Assembly (NCBI GenBank): GCA_031181345.1
Contig: JAPSLC010000001.1
Location: 62,001-126,000 of the forward strand
DNA length: 64,000 nt
Direction of reading: 5' to 3'
Source: Cupriavidus sp.
Lineage (GTDB): Bacteria > Pseudomonadota > Gammaproteobacteria > Burkholderiales > Burkholderiaceae
Shown: positions 55,042 through 64,000 of the stretch, piece by piece
Numbering within the stretch: position 1 is the stretch's first letter
How the letters are laid out: each line of letters starts with the position of its first letter
Position numbers and translations under genes: made by a program
The notes under the pieces: generated by a model
Database searches by the model: none
Told to the model about the DNA's origin: nothing
The model's input: the letters and a program-made list of their open reading frames with translations, nothing else

Positions 55042-58000
55042 CTATTGCGACCCATGCGCAGCGGTGGCCGCGCCGCCGCGTATTCGTGCCACCGCTTCGT
55101 CGACGCCCTGCCAGGCCGGTTTGTCCGGCGCAAAACGGGCGCGCAGGTAGTGCACCAGCTCGGCGACCTGCCGGTCGTCGAAGCTGTCGGCAAAACCGGG
55201 CATGTCCCCCAGCGCCTTCGATCGGGGCGCCGGAATGCCCTTCAGCACGGCCTGGATCACGTTGTCCGGCTTGTCGCCATGCAGATTGGTATTCAGGGCC
55301 AGCGACGGCTTGACGCCGAACATCGGCACGCCCTGGTCGGACTGATGGCAGACCGCGCACGCGCTCTGATAGAGCCGGTCGGCGGGACCGGTCATCGTGC
55401 GGGCCAGCGTCGCGCTGCGCTGCTCCAATGCGCGCGCCTGCTGGTCTAGCGTGGCGGCATCCGGACTCGACGCATTGAACGAGGCGACGTAATGCGCGAT
55501 CGCGCGGACATCGCTCGCGGGCAGTTGCGCGAGCTCATCGACCACCGGGGCCATCGGTCCGGCCGCGGCGCCATGGCGCGACGAGTAGCCCGTGCGCAAA
55601 TACTGGAACAGGTCTTCCTCGGTCCACGGGATCGGCGCGCGCGACAGCGAGGTCAACGCCGGCGCTTCCCAGCCCTCGGCCTGTCCGCCGGTCAGATAGG
55701 CGCGGCCGCCCTTCTCTGCGCCGAAGGCATTGCGCGGCGAATGGCAGGCGCTGCAATGCCCGAGCCCTTCGGCCAGATACGCGCCGCGATTCCATTGCAC
55801 GGAGCGCGACGGATCGGGCTGGAAGGGCTGGTTGCGATGGAACAGCAGGTTCCAGCCCGCCATCAGCGGCCGCAAATTGAAGGGGAACGCCAGCTCCGTT
55901 TTCGGCGCCTGCGCACGCACCGGCTCGGCGGACATCAGATACGCATACAGCGCGCGCATATCGCCCTCGCTGATCTTCGCGAAGGCGGTATAGGGAAAGG
56001 CGGGGTACAGGCGGCGTCCGTCGCGATGGATGCCTTCGCGCATCGCGCGCTCGAACGCGGCGTACGACCAGTTGCCGATGCCGGCGTCGACATCGGGCGT
56101 GATATTGGTGCTGTAGATGGTGCCGAACGGCGTCTCGAGCGGCAGGCCGCCGGCATTCCTCGCGCCGTTGGGCGCGGTGTGGCAGACCGCGCAGTCGCCG
56201 GCCGCGGCAACCAGCCGGCCGCGTTCGATGGTCGCGGCGGAATAGAAGCCCGGCTCGGGGGGCGCAACCGGCGCGATGGCGAAGCGCCATGGCATCACGG
56301 TCGCGCACAGTCCGGCGAGGGCCGCGCCGGCCGCCAGCAGCCAATTGCGTTTGCGCCTGGCCGGCGCGCGCTCGGCGCGTTCGCCGGCGAGCGCAAGGCG
56401 GACGCGTTCGCCGCTGAACGGCGGTTCGCGCAGCCGCACGCCGGTGGCGTCGAAGATGGCGTTGGCGAGCGCGGCGGCGGCGGGCAGGGTCGCGGCAGCG
56501 CTGCCGCGCAGGCCCGCGGTGGTCGACAGACCGCCGACCACGCGAACCTCGGGGGCCAGCGTGCCGACCGTGGCGGGCAGCGCGGCGGCGTCTTGCGCTG
56601 CAGTGGGCCAGCTATCGAACGACGGCGCCTCGGCGGTCAATTGGCGCGTCGCTTCGGCGATATCGTGTTCCAGCGCCGGCGCGGCGCCCAGCGTTCCACC
56701 GGGGGAAGGCGATGGCGTGGCCTCGGCGCTGTCATGACCGAGCGTGACGCGCGTCACGCTGACTTCGCCGCTGAACGGATCCACTTCGACATCGGCGACC
56801 CACGCCGCCCAGCTCTGCGTGGGCTGCTCGCCGTCGGCATCGAGCACGCTGGCGTAGGCGAAGCCACGTCCGCGGCGAACGCCTGCCGACGCATCGCGAG
56901 ACGCGGCGCGCTGCGCCGGCGCCTGCCACTCGGCTTGCCGTGCAACCTGCCGAACCAGCGCCGCGCCCCGCTCGTCCTGCAAGTGATTCAGCCGCAGTGC
57001 GACCGGATCGGCGCCGGCCAGCGCGGCCGCTTCGTCCAGATGCGACTCGCGTGCGAAGACCTGCGCGACGGCGCCTGCCATGGGATTGACCGCGATGGCG
57101 CCGGCGGTGGGCGCCATGTCCGCCGACACCGCTTCGAGATGATCGATCGAATACGGCGGCACCAGTCCGTCGCCTTCGTTCTCGCCGACATCCGACACGG
57201 CGGACGGCGTGCCGGTCTGGATCGATGCCAGCGGTCGAGCCGGGACGGGCATCGCCGTGGCCGTGACCTGGTAGGCAGACATCGCGGCGGCATCGCCGCT
57301 CGGCTCGCCACCGGCGGTCGCACTCGCGATCCGGGTCGTGATCCATCCCGCCGCGTCGTCGAACGCGGCGGCATCGAAGCGAACCCGCACCGGTGCGCCG
57401 ACCGCCTGCGCCAGCAGCGCGGCATCGGCGGCGGCATGATGGGACACGTTCGCCTGCGCCGGCCTTCCTGCGATATCCGTGCTGTCGTGCCCGCTGTCCT
57501 GCCAGCAGATCAGCGTGACCGCAGTCTCGGAGATCTCCAGCAGCTTGGCCAGTTCGGCGCGCAGCGCACCGGGGCGGCTGTCCGGCAGCCAGACCCGCAA
57601 CTCGCCTTCGCGCCAGTCCGCGATCGCGGTGGCCACAGGCGGGGCGATGCCGGCCAGCGGCCAGCGATAGTCCTGTTCGAGCCGCGAGGCGGCGGCGGCC
57701 AGCGCCGCGGCTGCATCGCCTTTCGAGGCCAGCATGCGACGCTGGCGCGGAGCACGCTGGTCGGCACGCCCGCCGGCATCTGCCCATACCGGCCGCAACG
57801 CCGCCGCGCCGGCCGCCGCCTGTGCGGGCGAGCGCGCCACCACGGCGAGGAAGTTGCCGCGCGAGACCACCGCCACCACATCGGCCACCGCGCGTGCCGC
57901 CTCGGCATCGAAGCGGCGCAGCGTCGCGCCGTGAGGATGACGCGGCCGGACGACTTCGCCGAACAGCCATTGCTCGCGTGCGGGCGGGGTGCAGAGCGGC

Positions 58001-58062
58001 ATCGCCACGCCTGCCGCTTCGGCGAGTTCGCCGCCGCCCGGCACCTTGGCCAGATCGTTCAT
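55042..58062 (-). CDS. nicB: Nicotinate dehydrogenase subunit B (molybdopterin-like domain plus three haems c)
   Basis: This 1006 aa protein passes electrons from nicotinate hydroxylation to the respiratory chain. Residues about 30-560 resemble the aldehyde-oxidase/isoquinoline-oxidoreductase-type molybdopterin domain (REQWLFGEVVRPRHPHGATL, AADAALLAQAVGAPVRVRF, AALANAIFDATGVRLREPPF). A membrane helix follows at about 573-595. Three haem-binding CxxCH motifs then occur at C624/C627, C770/C773 and C902/C905. The start overlaps the nicA stop (ATGA). It is shorter than P. putida NicB (about 1187 aa). The expected molybdopterin motif region after HD and the catalytic Glu near the ANAI end are not recognisable (see findings). 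The haem part is normal. Confidence 0.85.
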   Translation of the reverse strand: MNDLAKVPGGGELAEAAGVAMPLCTPPAREQWLFGEVVRPRHPHGATLRRFDAEAARAVADVVAVVSRGNFLAVVARSPAQAAAGAAALRPVWADAGGRADQRAPRQRRMLASKGDAAAALAAAASRLEQDYRWPLAGIAPPVATAIADWREGELRVWLPDSRPGALRAELAKLLEISETAVTLICWQDSGHDSTDIAGRPAQANVSHHAAADAALLAQAVGAPVRVRFDAAAFDDAAGWITTRIASATAGGEPSGDAAAMSAYQVTATAMPVPARPLASIQTGTPSAVSDVGENEGDGLVPPYSIDHLEAVSADMAPTAGAIAVNPMAGAVAQVFARESHLDEAAALAGADPVALRLNHLQDERGAALVRQVARQAEWQAPAQRAASRDASAGVRRGRGFAYASVLDADGEQPTQSWAAWVADVEVDPFSGEVSVTRVTLGHDSAEATPSPSPGGTLGAAPALEHDIAEATRQLTAEAPSFDSWPTAAQDAAALPATVGTLAPEVRVVGGLSTTAGLRGSAAATLPAAAALANAIFDATGVRLREPPFSGERVRLALAGERAERAPARRKRNWLLAAGAALAGLCATVMPWRFAIAPVAPPEPGFYSAATIERGRLVAAAGDCAVCHTAPNGARNAGGLPLETPFGTIYSTNITPDVDAGIGNWSYAAFERAMREGIHRDGRRLYPAFPYTAFAKISEGDMRALYAYLMSAEPVRAQAPKTELAFPFNLRPLMAGWNLLFHRNQPFQPDPSRSVQWNRGAYLAEGLGHCSACHSPRNAFGAEKGGRAYLTGGQAEGWEAPALTSLSRAPIPWTEEDLFQYLRTGYSSRHGAAAGPMAPVVDELAQLPASDVRAIAHYVASFNASSPDAATLDQQARALEQRSATLARTMTGPADRLYQSACAVCHQSDQGVPMFGVKPSLALNTNLHGDKPDNVIQAVLKGIPAPRSKALGDMPGFADSFDDRQVAELVHYLRARFAPDKPAWQGVDEAVARIRGGAATAAHGSQ

Positions 58063-58568
58063 CGCCGCTCCGCCTGTTCGCCGGCGTGCCGCAGCAATAC
58101 CGCGGCGCGCTTGACCGCGCGCACGATCTCGACATGCGTGCCGCAGCGGCACAGGTTGAAGCGCAGCGCTTCGCGAATCTGCTCGTCGGTAGGGTCGGGA
58201 TGCATCGACAGGAACGCCTTGGCGGTCATGATCATGCCGTTCAGGCAGTAGCCGCACTGGGCCGCCTGCTCATCGATAAAGGCTTGCTGCACCGGGTCCA
58301 GCCGCTCGCCCTGCGCGAGTCCTTCGAGCGTGGTCACCGCGTGCCCGACCGCGGCCCTGACCGGCACCACGCAGGAACGCGCCGCGACGCCGTCGATCAG
58401 CACCGTGCAAGCCCCGCACTGGCCGAGCCCGCAGCCATATTTCGGCCCGTTGCATTCGAGGTCGTTGCGCAGGATATAGAGCAGCGGCGCAGCGGGGTCG
58501 GCGCAGACCGATCGTTCGGTGCGATTGACGTTCAGCGAAAGCTGGCTGAGGGGGCGGGACACGCTCAT
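58059..58568 (-). CDS. nicA: Nicotinate dehydrogenase [2Fe-2S] subunit A
   Basis: This 169 aa small subunit has two [2Fe-2S] clusters: C46, C51, C54 and C66 (GPKYGCGLGQCGACTVLIDG, then RSC), and C105, C108, C140 and C142 (QAAQCGYCLNGM, FNLCRCGTHVEIVRAV). It carries electrons from the molybdopterin centre to the haems of NicB. The start at 58568 is the ATG just before conserved sequence; the frame upstream is antisense to the end of nicC. It is translationally coupled to nicB. Confidence 0.92.
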   Translation of the reverse strand: MSVSRPLSQLSLNVNRTERSVCADPAAPLLYILRNDLECNGPKYGCGLGQCGACTVLIDGVAARSCVVPVRAAVGHAVTTLEGLAQGERLDPVQQAFIDEQAAQCGYCLNGMIMTAKAFLSMHPDPTDEQIREALRFNLCRCGTHVEIVRAVKRAAVLLRHAGEQAERR

Positions 58569-58683
58569 GGGGCTGGCTTGGCTTGGGGGCGGCAATGCGA
58601 TGTTGCCGCGTCTCCGGGATTCACGGTAGGCACCGCCGGCCGGACCGCGCCGGCGGGCCCGAGGACCCGCGCAAGGCCTGCGC

Positions 58684-60144
<1,461 letters not shown>

Positions 60145-60214
60145 TACAATGAGCCAACACACGCAGACGGCTTGCCGTAGCGCGCCCCCTCTCTACTGAC
60201 AAACGGAGTCGACA

Positions 60215-60967
60215 GTGCAGAAAGTCTTCCGGATCGGCCAGATCGTGCCGAGCTCCAACACCACCATGGAAACCGAGATCCCGGCGATGCTCGCCGCGCG
60301 CCAGCTGGTGCGGCCGGAACGCTTCACCTTCCATTCGAGCCGGATGCGGATGAAGACGGTCAAGAAGGAGGAGCTCGCCGCGATGGACGCCGAATCGGAC
60401 CGCTGCGCGGTCGAGCTCAGCGATGCCCGCGTCGACGTGCTGGGCTATGCCTGCCTGGTCGCGATCATGTCGATGGGGCGCGGCTATCACCGCGTGTCGG
60501 AAGAGCGCCTGCAGTCGCGCACCGCCGAGAACGACGGCACCGCGCCCGTGGTGACCAGCGCCGGCGCGCTGGTCAACGCGCTGAAGGTGATCGGGGCCAA
60601 GCGCATTGCGCTGGTGGCGCCCTATATGAAGCCGCTGACCGAGCTGGTGGTCGACTACATCCAGCACGAGGGCTACGAGGTGGTCGACTGGCGCGCGCTG
60701 GAGATCCCGGACAACCTCGAAGTGGGCCGCCACGATCCGAACCGGCTGCCGGCCATCGTCGCGCAGATGAATACGCGCGACGTCGACGCCGTGGTGCTGT
60801 CGGCCTGCGTGCAGATGCCTTCGCTGCCGGTAGTCGAGAAGGTCGAGGCAATGACCGGCAAGCCCGTGATCACCGCAGCGATCGCGACGACCTACGCGAT
60901 GCTCAAGGCGCTGGACCTGGAAGCGGTGGTGCCGGGCGGCGGCACGCTGCTGTCGGGCGCGTACTGA
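60215..60967 (+). CDS. nicE: Maleate cis-trans isomerase
   Basis: This 250 aa Asp/Glu-racemase-fold protein converts maleate to fumarate, the last step of the pathway. The two catalytic Cys are C80 (VLGYACLVAIMSMG) and C197 (VVLSACVQMPSLPVVEKVEA), near the C82/C200 positions reported for P. putida NicE. It starts with GTG at 60215 behind CGGAGTC. It is the first gene of the rightward operon nicE-nicD-nicX-nicF; the next start is 14 bp after its stop. Confidence 0.93.
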   Translation: MQKVFRIGQIVPSSNTTMETEIPAMLAARQLVRPERFTFHSSRMRMKTVKKEELAAMDAESDRCAVELSDARVDVLGYACLVAIMSMGRGYHRVSEERLQSRTAENDGTAPVVTSAGALVNALKVIGAKRIALVAPYMKPLTELVVDYIQHEGYEVVDWRALEIPDNLEVGRHDPNRLPAIVAQMNTRDVDAVVLSACVQMPSLPVVEKVEAMTGKPVITAAIATTYAMLKALDLEAVVPGGGTLLSGAY

Positions 60968-60981
60968 GCGGGGGAGCCACC

Positions 60982-61812
60982 ATGACTGCGTCCTTCCCCT
61001 ACGGCGGCAACGTCCACGCCAACGGCATCCGCCAGCACTACCTGCGCTATGGCGGGCCGGGCGAGGGCCGCGATGCGCGCGACCCCGTCATCGTCGTGCC
61101 GGGCATCACCAGCCCCGCGATTACCTGGGGCTTCGTCGGCGAACGCTTCGGCCGCCAGTTCGATACCTATGTGCTCGATGTGCGCGGCCGCGGGCTATCC
61201 GAGGCGGGCGACACGCTGGACTACAGCCTCGATGCGCAGGCGGCCGACGTGATCGCCTTTGCCGAGGCGCTCGGCCTGACGCGCTACAGCTTGGTCGGCC
61301 ATTCGATGGGCGCACGCATCGGCCTGCGCGCGGCGCGCGCCAAACCGGCCGGCCTCGCCCGCCTGGCGATGATCGATCCGCCGGTGTCCGGCCCCGGCCA
61401 CCGGCCCTACCCCTCGCAACTGCCCTGGTATGTCGATTCGATCCGGCTGGCCCGCCGGGGCATCGATGTCGACGGCATGCGCGCCTTCTGCCCGACCTGG
61501 ACCGAGGCGCAGCTGCGGCTGCGCGCCGAATGGCTGCATACCTGCGACGAGCGCGCGGTAGTGGCCAGCTTCGACGGCTTCCACCAGGACGACGTGCATG
61601 CCGACATGCCGCATGTCACCGTGCCGGCGCTGCTGATGGTGGCGGGCCGCGGCGACGTGATCCGTCCGGAGGACGTCGAGGAGATCCGCGGGCTGATGCC
61701 GCAGCTGCAGGTCGCGCGCGTGCCGGATGCCGGCCACATGATTCCGTGGGACGACGAGGCCGGCTTCTATCGGGCCTTCGGCGATTTCCTCGGCGCGCCG
61801 CTGCAGGCATGA
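60982..61812 (+). CDS. nicD: N-formylmaleamate deformylase
   Basis: This 276 aa alpha/beta hydrolase releases formate from N-formylmaleamate to give maleamate. Its catalytic triad is S108 (LVGHSMGARIG), D132 (AMIDPPVSGPGH) and H252 (PDAGHMIPWDDE). This triad is shifted by exactly seven residues from the known NicD triad S101/D125/H245, which supports orthology. It is second in the nicE operon. A 9-bp tandem repeat separates it from nicX. Confidence 0.93.
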   Translation: MTASFPYGGNVHANGIRQHYLRYGGPGEGRDARDPVIVVPGITSPAITWGFVGERFGRQFDTYVLDVRGRGLSEAGDTLDYSLDAQAADVIAFAEALGLTRYSLVGHSMGARIGLRAARAKPAGLARLAMIDPPVSGPGHRPYPSQLPWYVDSIRLARRGIDVDGMRAFCPTWTEAQLRLRAEWLHTCDERAVVASFDGFHQDDVHADMPHVTVPALLMVAGRGDVIRPEDVEEIRGLMPQLQVARVPDAGHMIPWDDEAGFYRAFGDFLGAPLQA

Positions 61813-61842
61813 GCCCCCCGCCACCCTTCACCGACTCACCGA

Positions 61843-61878
61843 TTTCACCGATTTCACCGATTTCACCGATTTCACCGA
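61843..61878. repeat. Four 9-bp repeats between nicD and nicX
   Basis: TTTCACCGA is repeated four times perfectly, preceded by degenerate copies (TTCACCGACTCACCGA). The array ends 13 bp before the nicX start, immediately ahead of its AAGGAG. Confidence 0.95.
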
Positions 61879-61891
61879 GCAAGGAGAACGC

Positions 61892-62980
61892 ATGCCGGTA
61901 AGCGATCATGATCTGACGCAAGCCTGGAAGCAGGTGCTGACGCTGTCGAAGCTGCAGCCGGGCCAGAGCGTCACCGTGCTGACCAGCGCCGCCACGCATC
62001 CGCAGACGTTGCGCACCGCGCTGCTGGCGGCCTCGTCGATGGGCGCCATCGTCAACCGGCTGGACCTGCCGCCGGTCAACGCGGAGAAGGCGCTGAGCCG
62101 CGATTCGCTGGCGTATCTGGGCACCACGCCGCTGACAGGCAATCCGGCCGCGATCGCCGCGCTAAAGGCCAGCGACCTGGTGCTCGACCTGATGACGCTG
62201 CTGTTCTCGCCCGAGCAGCACGAGATCCTGGCCACCGGCACCCGGATCCTGCTGGCCGTCGAGCCACCCGAGGTACTGGTACGGCTGGTACCGACCGAAG
62301 CGGACCGCACGCGCGTGCGCGCTGCCACCGCACGGCTGTCGCAGGCGCGGGAGATGCATGTGGTCTCCGACGCCGGCACCGACCTGCGCTGCGCGCTCGG
62401 CGAATTCCCCGCCATCAGCGAGTACGGCTTTGTCGACGAACCCGGCCGCTGGGATCACTGGCCCAGCGGCTTCGTGCTGACCTGGCCCAACGAAGGCGGC
62501 ACCAACGGCCGCATCGTGCTCGACCGCGGCGACATCCTGCTGCCGATGAAGTCCTACCTGCAGGCGCCGGTCGATATCACGGTCAAGAATGGCTATGTCA
62601 CGTCGATCGACGGCGAGTTGGACGCCGAGCTGCTGGCCGACTACATGGCCTCGTTCAACGACCCCGAGGCCTATGCGATGTCGCACATCGGCTGGGGGCT
62701 GCAGCCGCGGGCGCGCTGGTCCACGCTGGCGATGTACGACCGCGAGGCGACCATCGGCATGGATGCGCGCGCCTACGAGGGCAATTTCCTCTGTTCGTTC
62801 GGGCCGAACAACGAGGCCGGCGGCAGCCGCACGACCGCCTGCCACATCGACATTCCGGTGCGCCATTGCACCGTCAGCCTCGATGGCGAAACGGTGGTGG
62901 AGCGCGGCCGCGTGATGGATGGCGGCGCGCCGATGCAGCAAGCCTTCGACTATCGAGCCAACGGAACCAACGGAGCCTGA
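61892..62980 (+). CDS. nicX: 2,5-dihydroxypyridine 5,6-dioxygenase
   Basis: This 362 aa Fe(II) dioxygenase opens the ring of 2,5-dihydroxypyridine to N-formylmaleamate. The iron ligands known for NicX, H265, H318 and D320, are found at exactly these positions (AMSHIGWGLQPRARW and TTACHIDIPVRHCTV). This makes the assignment firm. The start is the ATG at 61892 with AAGGAG 6 nt upstream. It is third in the operon, and nicF begins 3 bp after its stop. Confidence 0.96.
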   Translation: MPVSDHDLTQAWKQVLTLSKLQPGQSVTVLTSAATHPQTLRTALLAASSMGAIVNRLDLPPVNAEKALSRDSLAYLGTTPLTGNPAAIAALKASDLVLDLMTLLFSPEQHEILATGTRILLAVEPPEVLVRLVPTEADRTRVRAATARLSQAREMHVVSDAGTDLRCALGEFPAISEYGFVDEPGRWDHWPSGFVLTWPNEGGTNGRIVLDRGDILLPMKSYLQAPVDITVKNGYVTSIDGELDAELLADYMASFNDPEAYAMSHIGWGLQPRARWSTLAMYDREATIGMDARAYEGNFLCSFGPNNEAGGSRTTACHIDIPVRHCTVSLDGETVVERGRVMDGGAPMQQAFDYRANGTNGA

Positions 62981-62983
62981 CCC

Positions 62984-63616
62984 ATGCACGATGAAGTGTC
63001 GACGTACCAGCGCCAGGGCTTTGGCGCGACCATGGAGATCGCCGCGCCGTTCGGCCTGTTGATCATCGACTTCGTCAATGGCTTCGCCGATCCGGCGGTG
63101 TTCGGCGGCGGCAATATTCCCGAGGCGATCGCCAACACCGGGCCGCTGCTGGCCGCCGCACGCGAACAGGGCTGGCCGGTCGCGCATACGCGCATCGTCT
63201 TTGCCGACGACGATGCCGACCGCAATGTCTTCACGCAGAAGGTGCCCGGCATGCTGACGCTGAAGGAGGCCAGCCACGCCAGCGCGATCGTGCCCGAGCT
63301 GGCGCCGCGCGACGGCGAACTGGTGGTACGCAAGACGGTGCCGTCGGCGTTCTTCGGCACGTCGCTGGCGGCATGGCTCGCACACCGCGGCGTGCGCACG
63401 CTGCTGGTGGCAGGCTGCGTCACCAGCGGCTGCGTGCGCGCCAGCGTGGTCGACGCGATGTCGTACGGCTTCCGCCCGCTGGTGCTGTCCGATTGCGTCG
63501 GCGATCGCGCATTGGGCCCGCATCAGGCCAATCTGTTCGATATGGAGCAGAAGTACGCCACCGTGATGCCGCGCGACGAGGCGCTGGCTGCGATCGCCGC
63601 GGCGCAGGGCCGCTAG
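62984..63616 (+). CDS. nicF: Maleamate amidohydrolase
   Basis: This 210 aa isochorismatase-fold amidase hydrolyses maleamate to maleate and ammonia. The triad is D29 (GLLIIDFVNGFADP), K117 (LVVRKTVPSAFFGT) and C150 (AGCVTSGCVRASVVDAMSYG), as in NicF. It is the last gene of the nicE operon, convergent with a TetR gene 40 bp away. Confidence 0.94.
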   Translation: MHDEVSTYQRQGFGATMEIAAPFGLLIIDFVNGFADPAVFGGGNIPEAIANTGPLLAAAREQGWPVAHTRIVFADDDADRNVFTQKVPGMLTLKEASHASAIVPELAPRDGELVVRKTVPSAFFGTSLAAWLAHRGVRTLLVAGCVTSGCVRASVVDAMSYGFRPLVLSDCVGDRALGPHQANLFDMEQKYATVMPRDEALAAIAAAQGR

Positions 63617-63656
63617 CGCGGCGACGGACCGCCAGAGGCTGCCGATGCGTCCCGCC

Positions 63657-64000
63657 TCAACCGGCCGCGGCCATGCGAGCGTTCTGCGCGGTCTTGCGCG
63701 CCGGCTTGCTGGCCGGCTTGGTGGCCGGCTTGCGCGCGGCCCTGGCGGGGCGGGATGCCGCCGCCGGCTCGACCGCCGCCTGCTCCGCGGCAATGGCGGG
63801 CCGGCAGACCGCGTGCAGCACGGTGTGCTGCATCACGTTGCGCCAGTGCTCGAGCGCCGGCTTGCTCATCATCGGCTCGCCGAGGAAGGCGCTCAGCGTA
63901 TGGTGGTTGGAGTTGTAGAAGTAGCCCAGCGAGGCGATCACGAGGTAGACGTCGCGGGCGCGCGCCTCGGGCTGGAAGTGGCCGCTGGCCTTGCCCCGCT
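63657..64000 (-). CDS. TetR-family regulator, C-terminal part only (NicS-like)
   Basis: The last 114 or so codons are visible; the start lies beyond the right edge. The sequence GHFQPEARARDVYLVIASLG, then YFYNSNHHTLSAFLGEPMMS, is the end of a TetR ligand-binding domain. A basic tail follows (RPARAARKPATKPASKPARK), rich in Lys/Ala/Pro like histone H1 or AlgP. Position beside the nic genes suggests a NicS-type repressor of the nic operons. The DNA-binding domain cannot be seen, so this is by context. Confidence 0.72.
   Translation of the reverse strand, partial: RGKASGHFQPEARARDVYLVIASLGYFYNSNHHTLSAFLGEPMMSKPALEHWRNVMQHTVLHAVCRPAIAAEQAAVEPAAASRPARAARKPATKPASKPARKTAQNARMAAAG
63700..63735. repeat. 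Three 12-bp repeats coding for the basic tail of the TetR protein
   Basis: GCCGGCTTGCTG, GCCGGCTTGGTG and GCCGGCTTGCGC are in tandem. On the minus strand they encode the Lys-Pro-Ala units of the tail. Units are in frame, so copy number changes tail length. Confidence 0.9.

Noticed and set aside
55042..58062. A frameshift as explanation for the odd molybdopterin part of NicB
   Set aside because: The frame is open from the ATG overlapping nicA to the last haem domain, and family-like residues continue on both sides of the odd segment in the same frame. Sequence divergence fits better than a frameshift.
61838..61880. The 9-bp repeat array as a possible CRISPR
   Set aside because: Units are contiguous without spacers and far too short; it is a simple tandem repeat.

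Overview
The window is a high-GC stretch of a betaproteobacterial chromosome. The best fit is Burkholderiales of the Cupriavidus/Ralstonia/Bordetella kind. The reasons are three orphan Bug-type (TctC-like) solute receptors, many LysR and IclR regulators paired with CoA-thioester catabolism, a long (561 aa) LeuA, a FeoAB operon followed by a small Cys-rich membrane protein, and a complete aerobic nicotinate (nic) cluster. I saw no rRNA, tRNA, CRISPR array, transposase or integrase. Assignments come from reading translations and motifs only; no search was run.

Left part (1-13.6 kb): the 5' part of a DnaJ-like gene, a LysR regulator, then a leftward, overlapping three-gene operon (CaiB-type CoA transferase, thiol dioxygenase, enoyl-CoA hydratase-like protein). 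This operon is divergent from an IclR gene and looks like catabolism of a small thiol or thioether acid. A livJHMGF transporter follows, with a terminator after livJ, and then a feoA-feoB iron(II) operon with a candidate Fur box.

Middle (13.6-36.9 kb): an OmpW-like porin, an Ig-like lipoprotein, and leuA preceded by a likely leucine leader peptide that uses three CTA codons. Next come amn, an AtuA-like cluster with a Bug receptor, LysR and SDR genes, and a five-gene leftward operon (26.4-31.6 kb). The last three genes of that operon follow the Fap functional-amyloid order: C39-like protease (FapD), a FapE-like exported protein, and a coiled-coil plus beta-barrel exporter (FapF). In place of typical FapB/FapC it has a 463 aa Gly/Ala/Asn/Thr-rich protein and a small exported partner. 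A GntR-Bug-LeuC/LeuD-like hydratase operon and a phosphoribosyltransferase-like gene follow.

Right part (36.9-64 kb): a TonB-dependent siderophore receptor with a Fur box. Then an AT-richer insertion carrying an RloA/RloB (AbiL-type) ATPase plus TOPRIM-like pair and an HsdR-N-like nuclease, probably a small defence island. Then a VOC protein, an enol-lactonase-like hydrolase, an IclR-controlled acyl-CoA ligase/hydratase/Bug operon and a BCCT betaine-type transporter. The window ends with a full nic regulon: transporter, nicB, nicA and nicC leftward; nicE, nicD, nicX and nicF rightward; and a truncated TetR gene. Catalytic residues of NicD, NicX and NicF sit at the positions expected for the family. 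The molybdopterin half of NicB, in contrast, has lost several motifs that I would expect.
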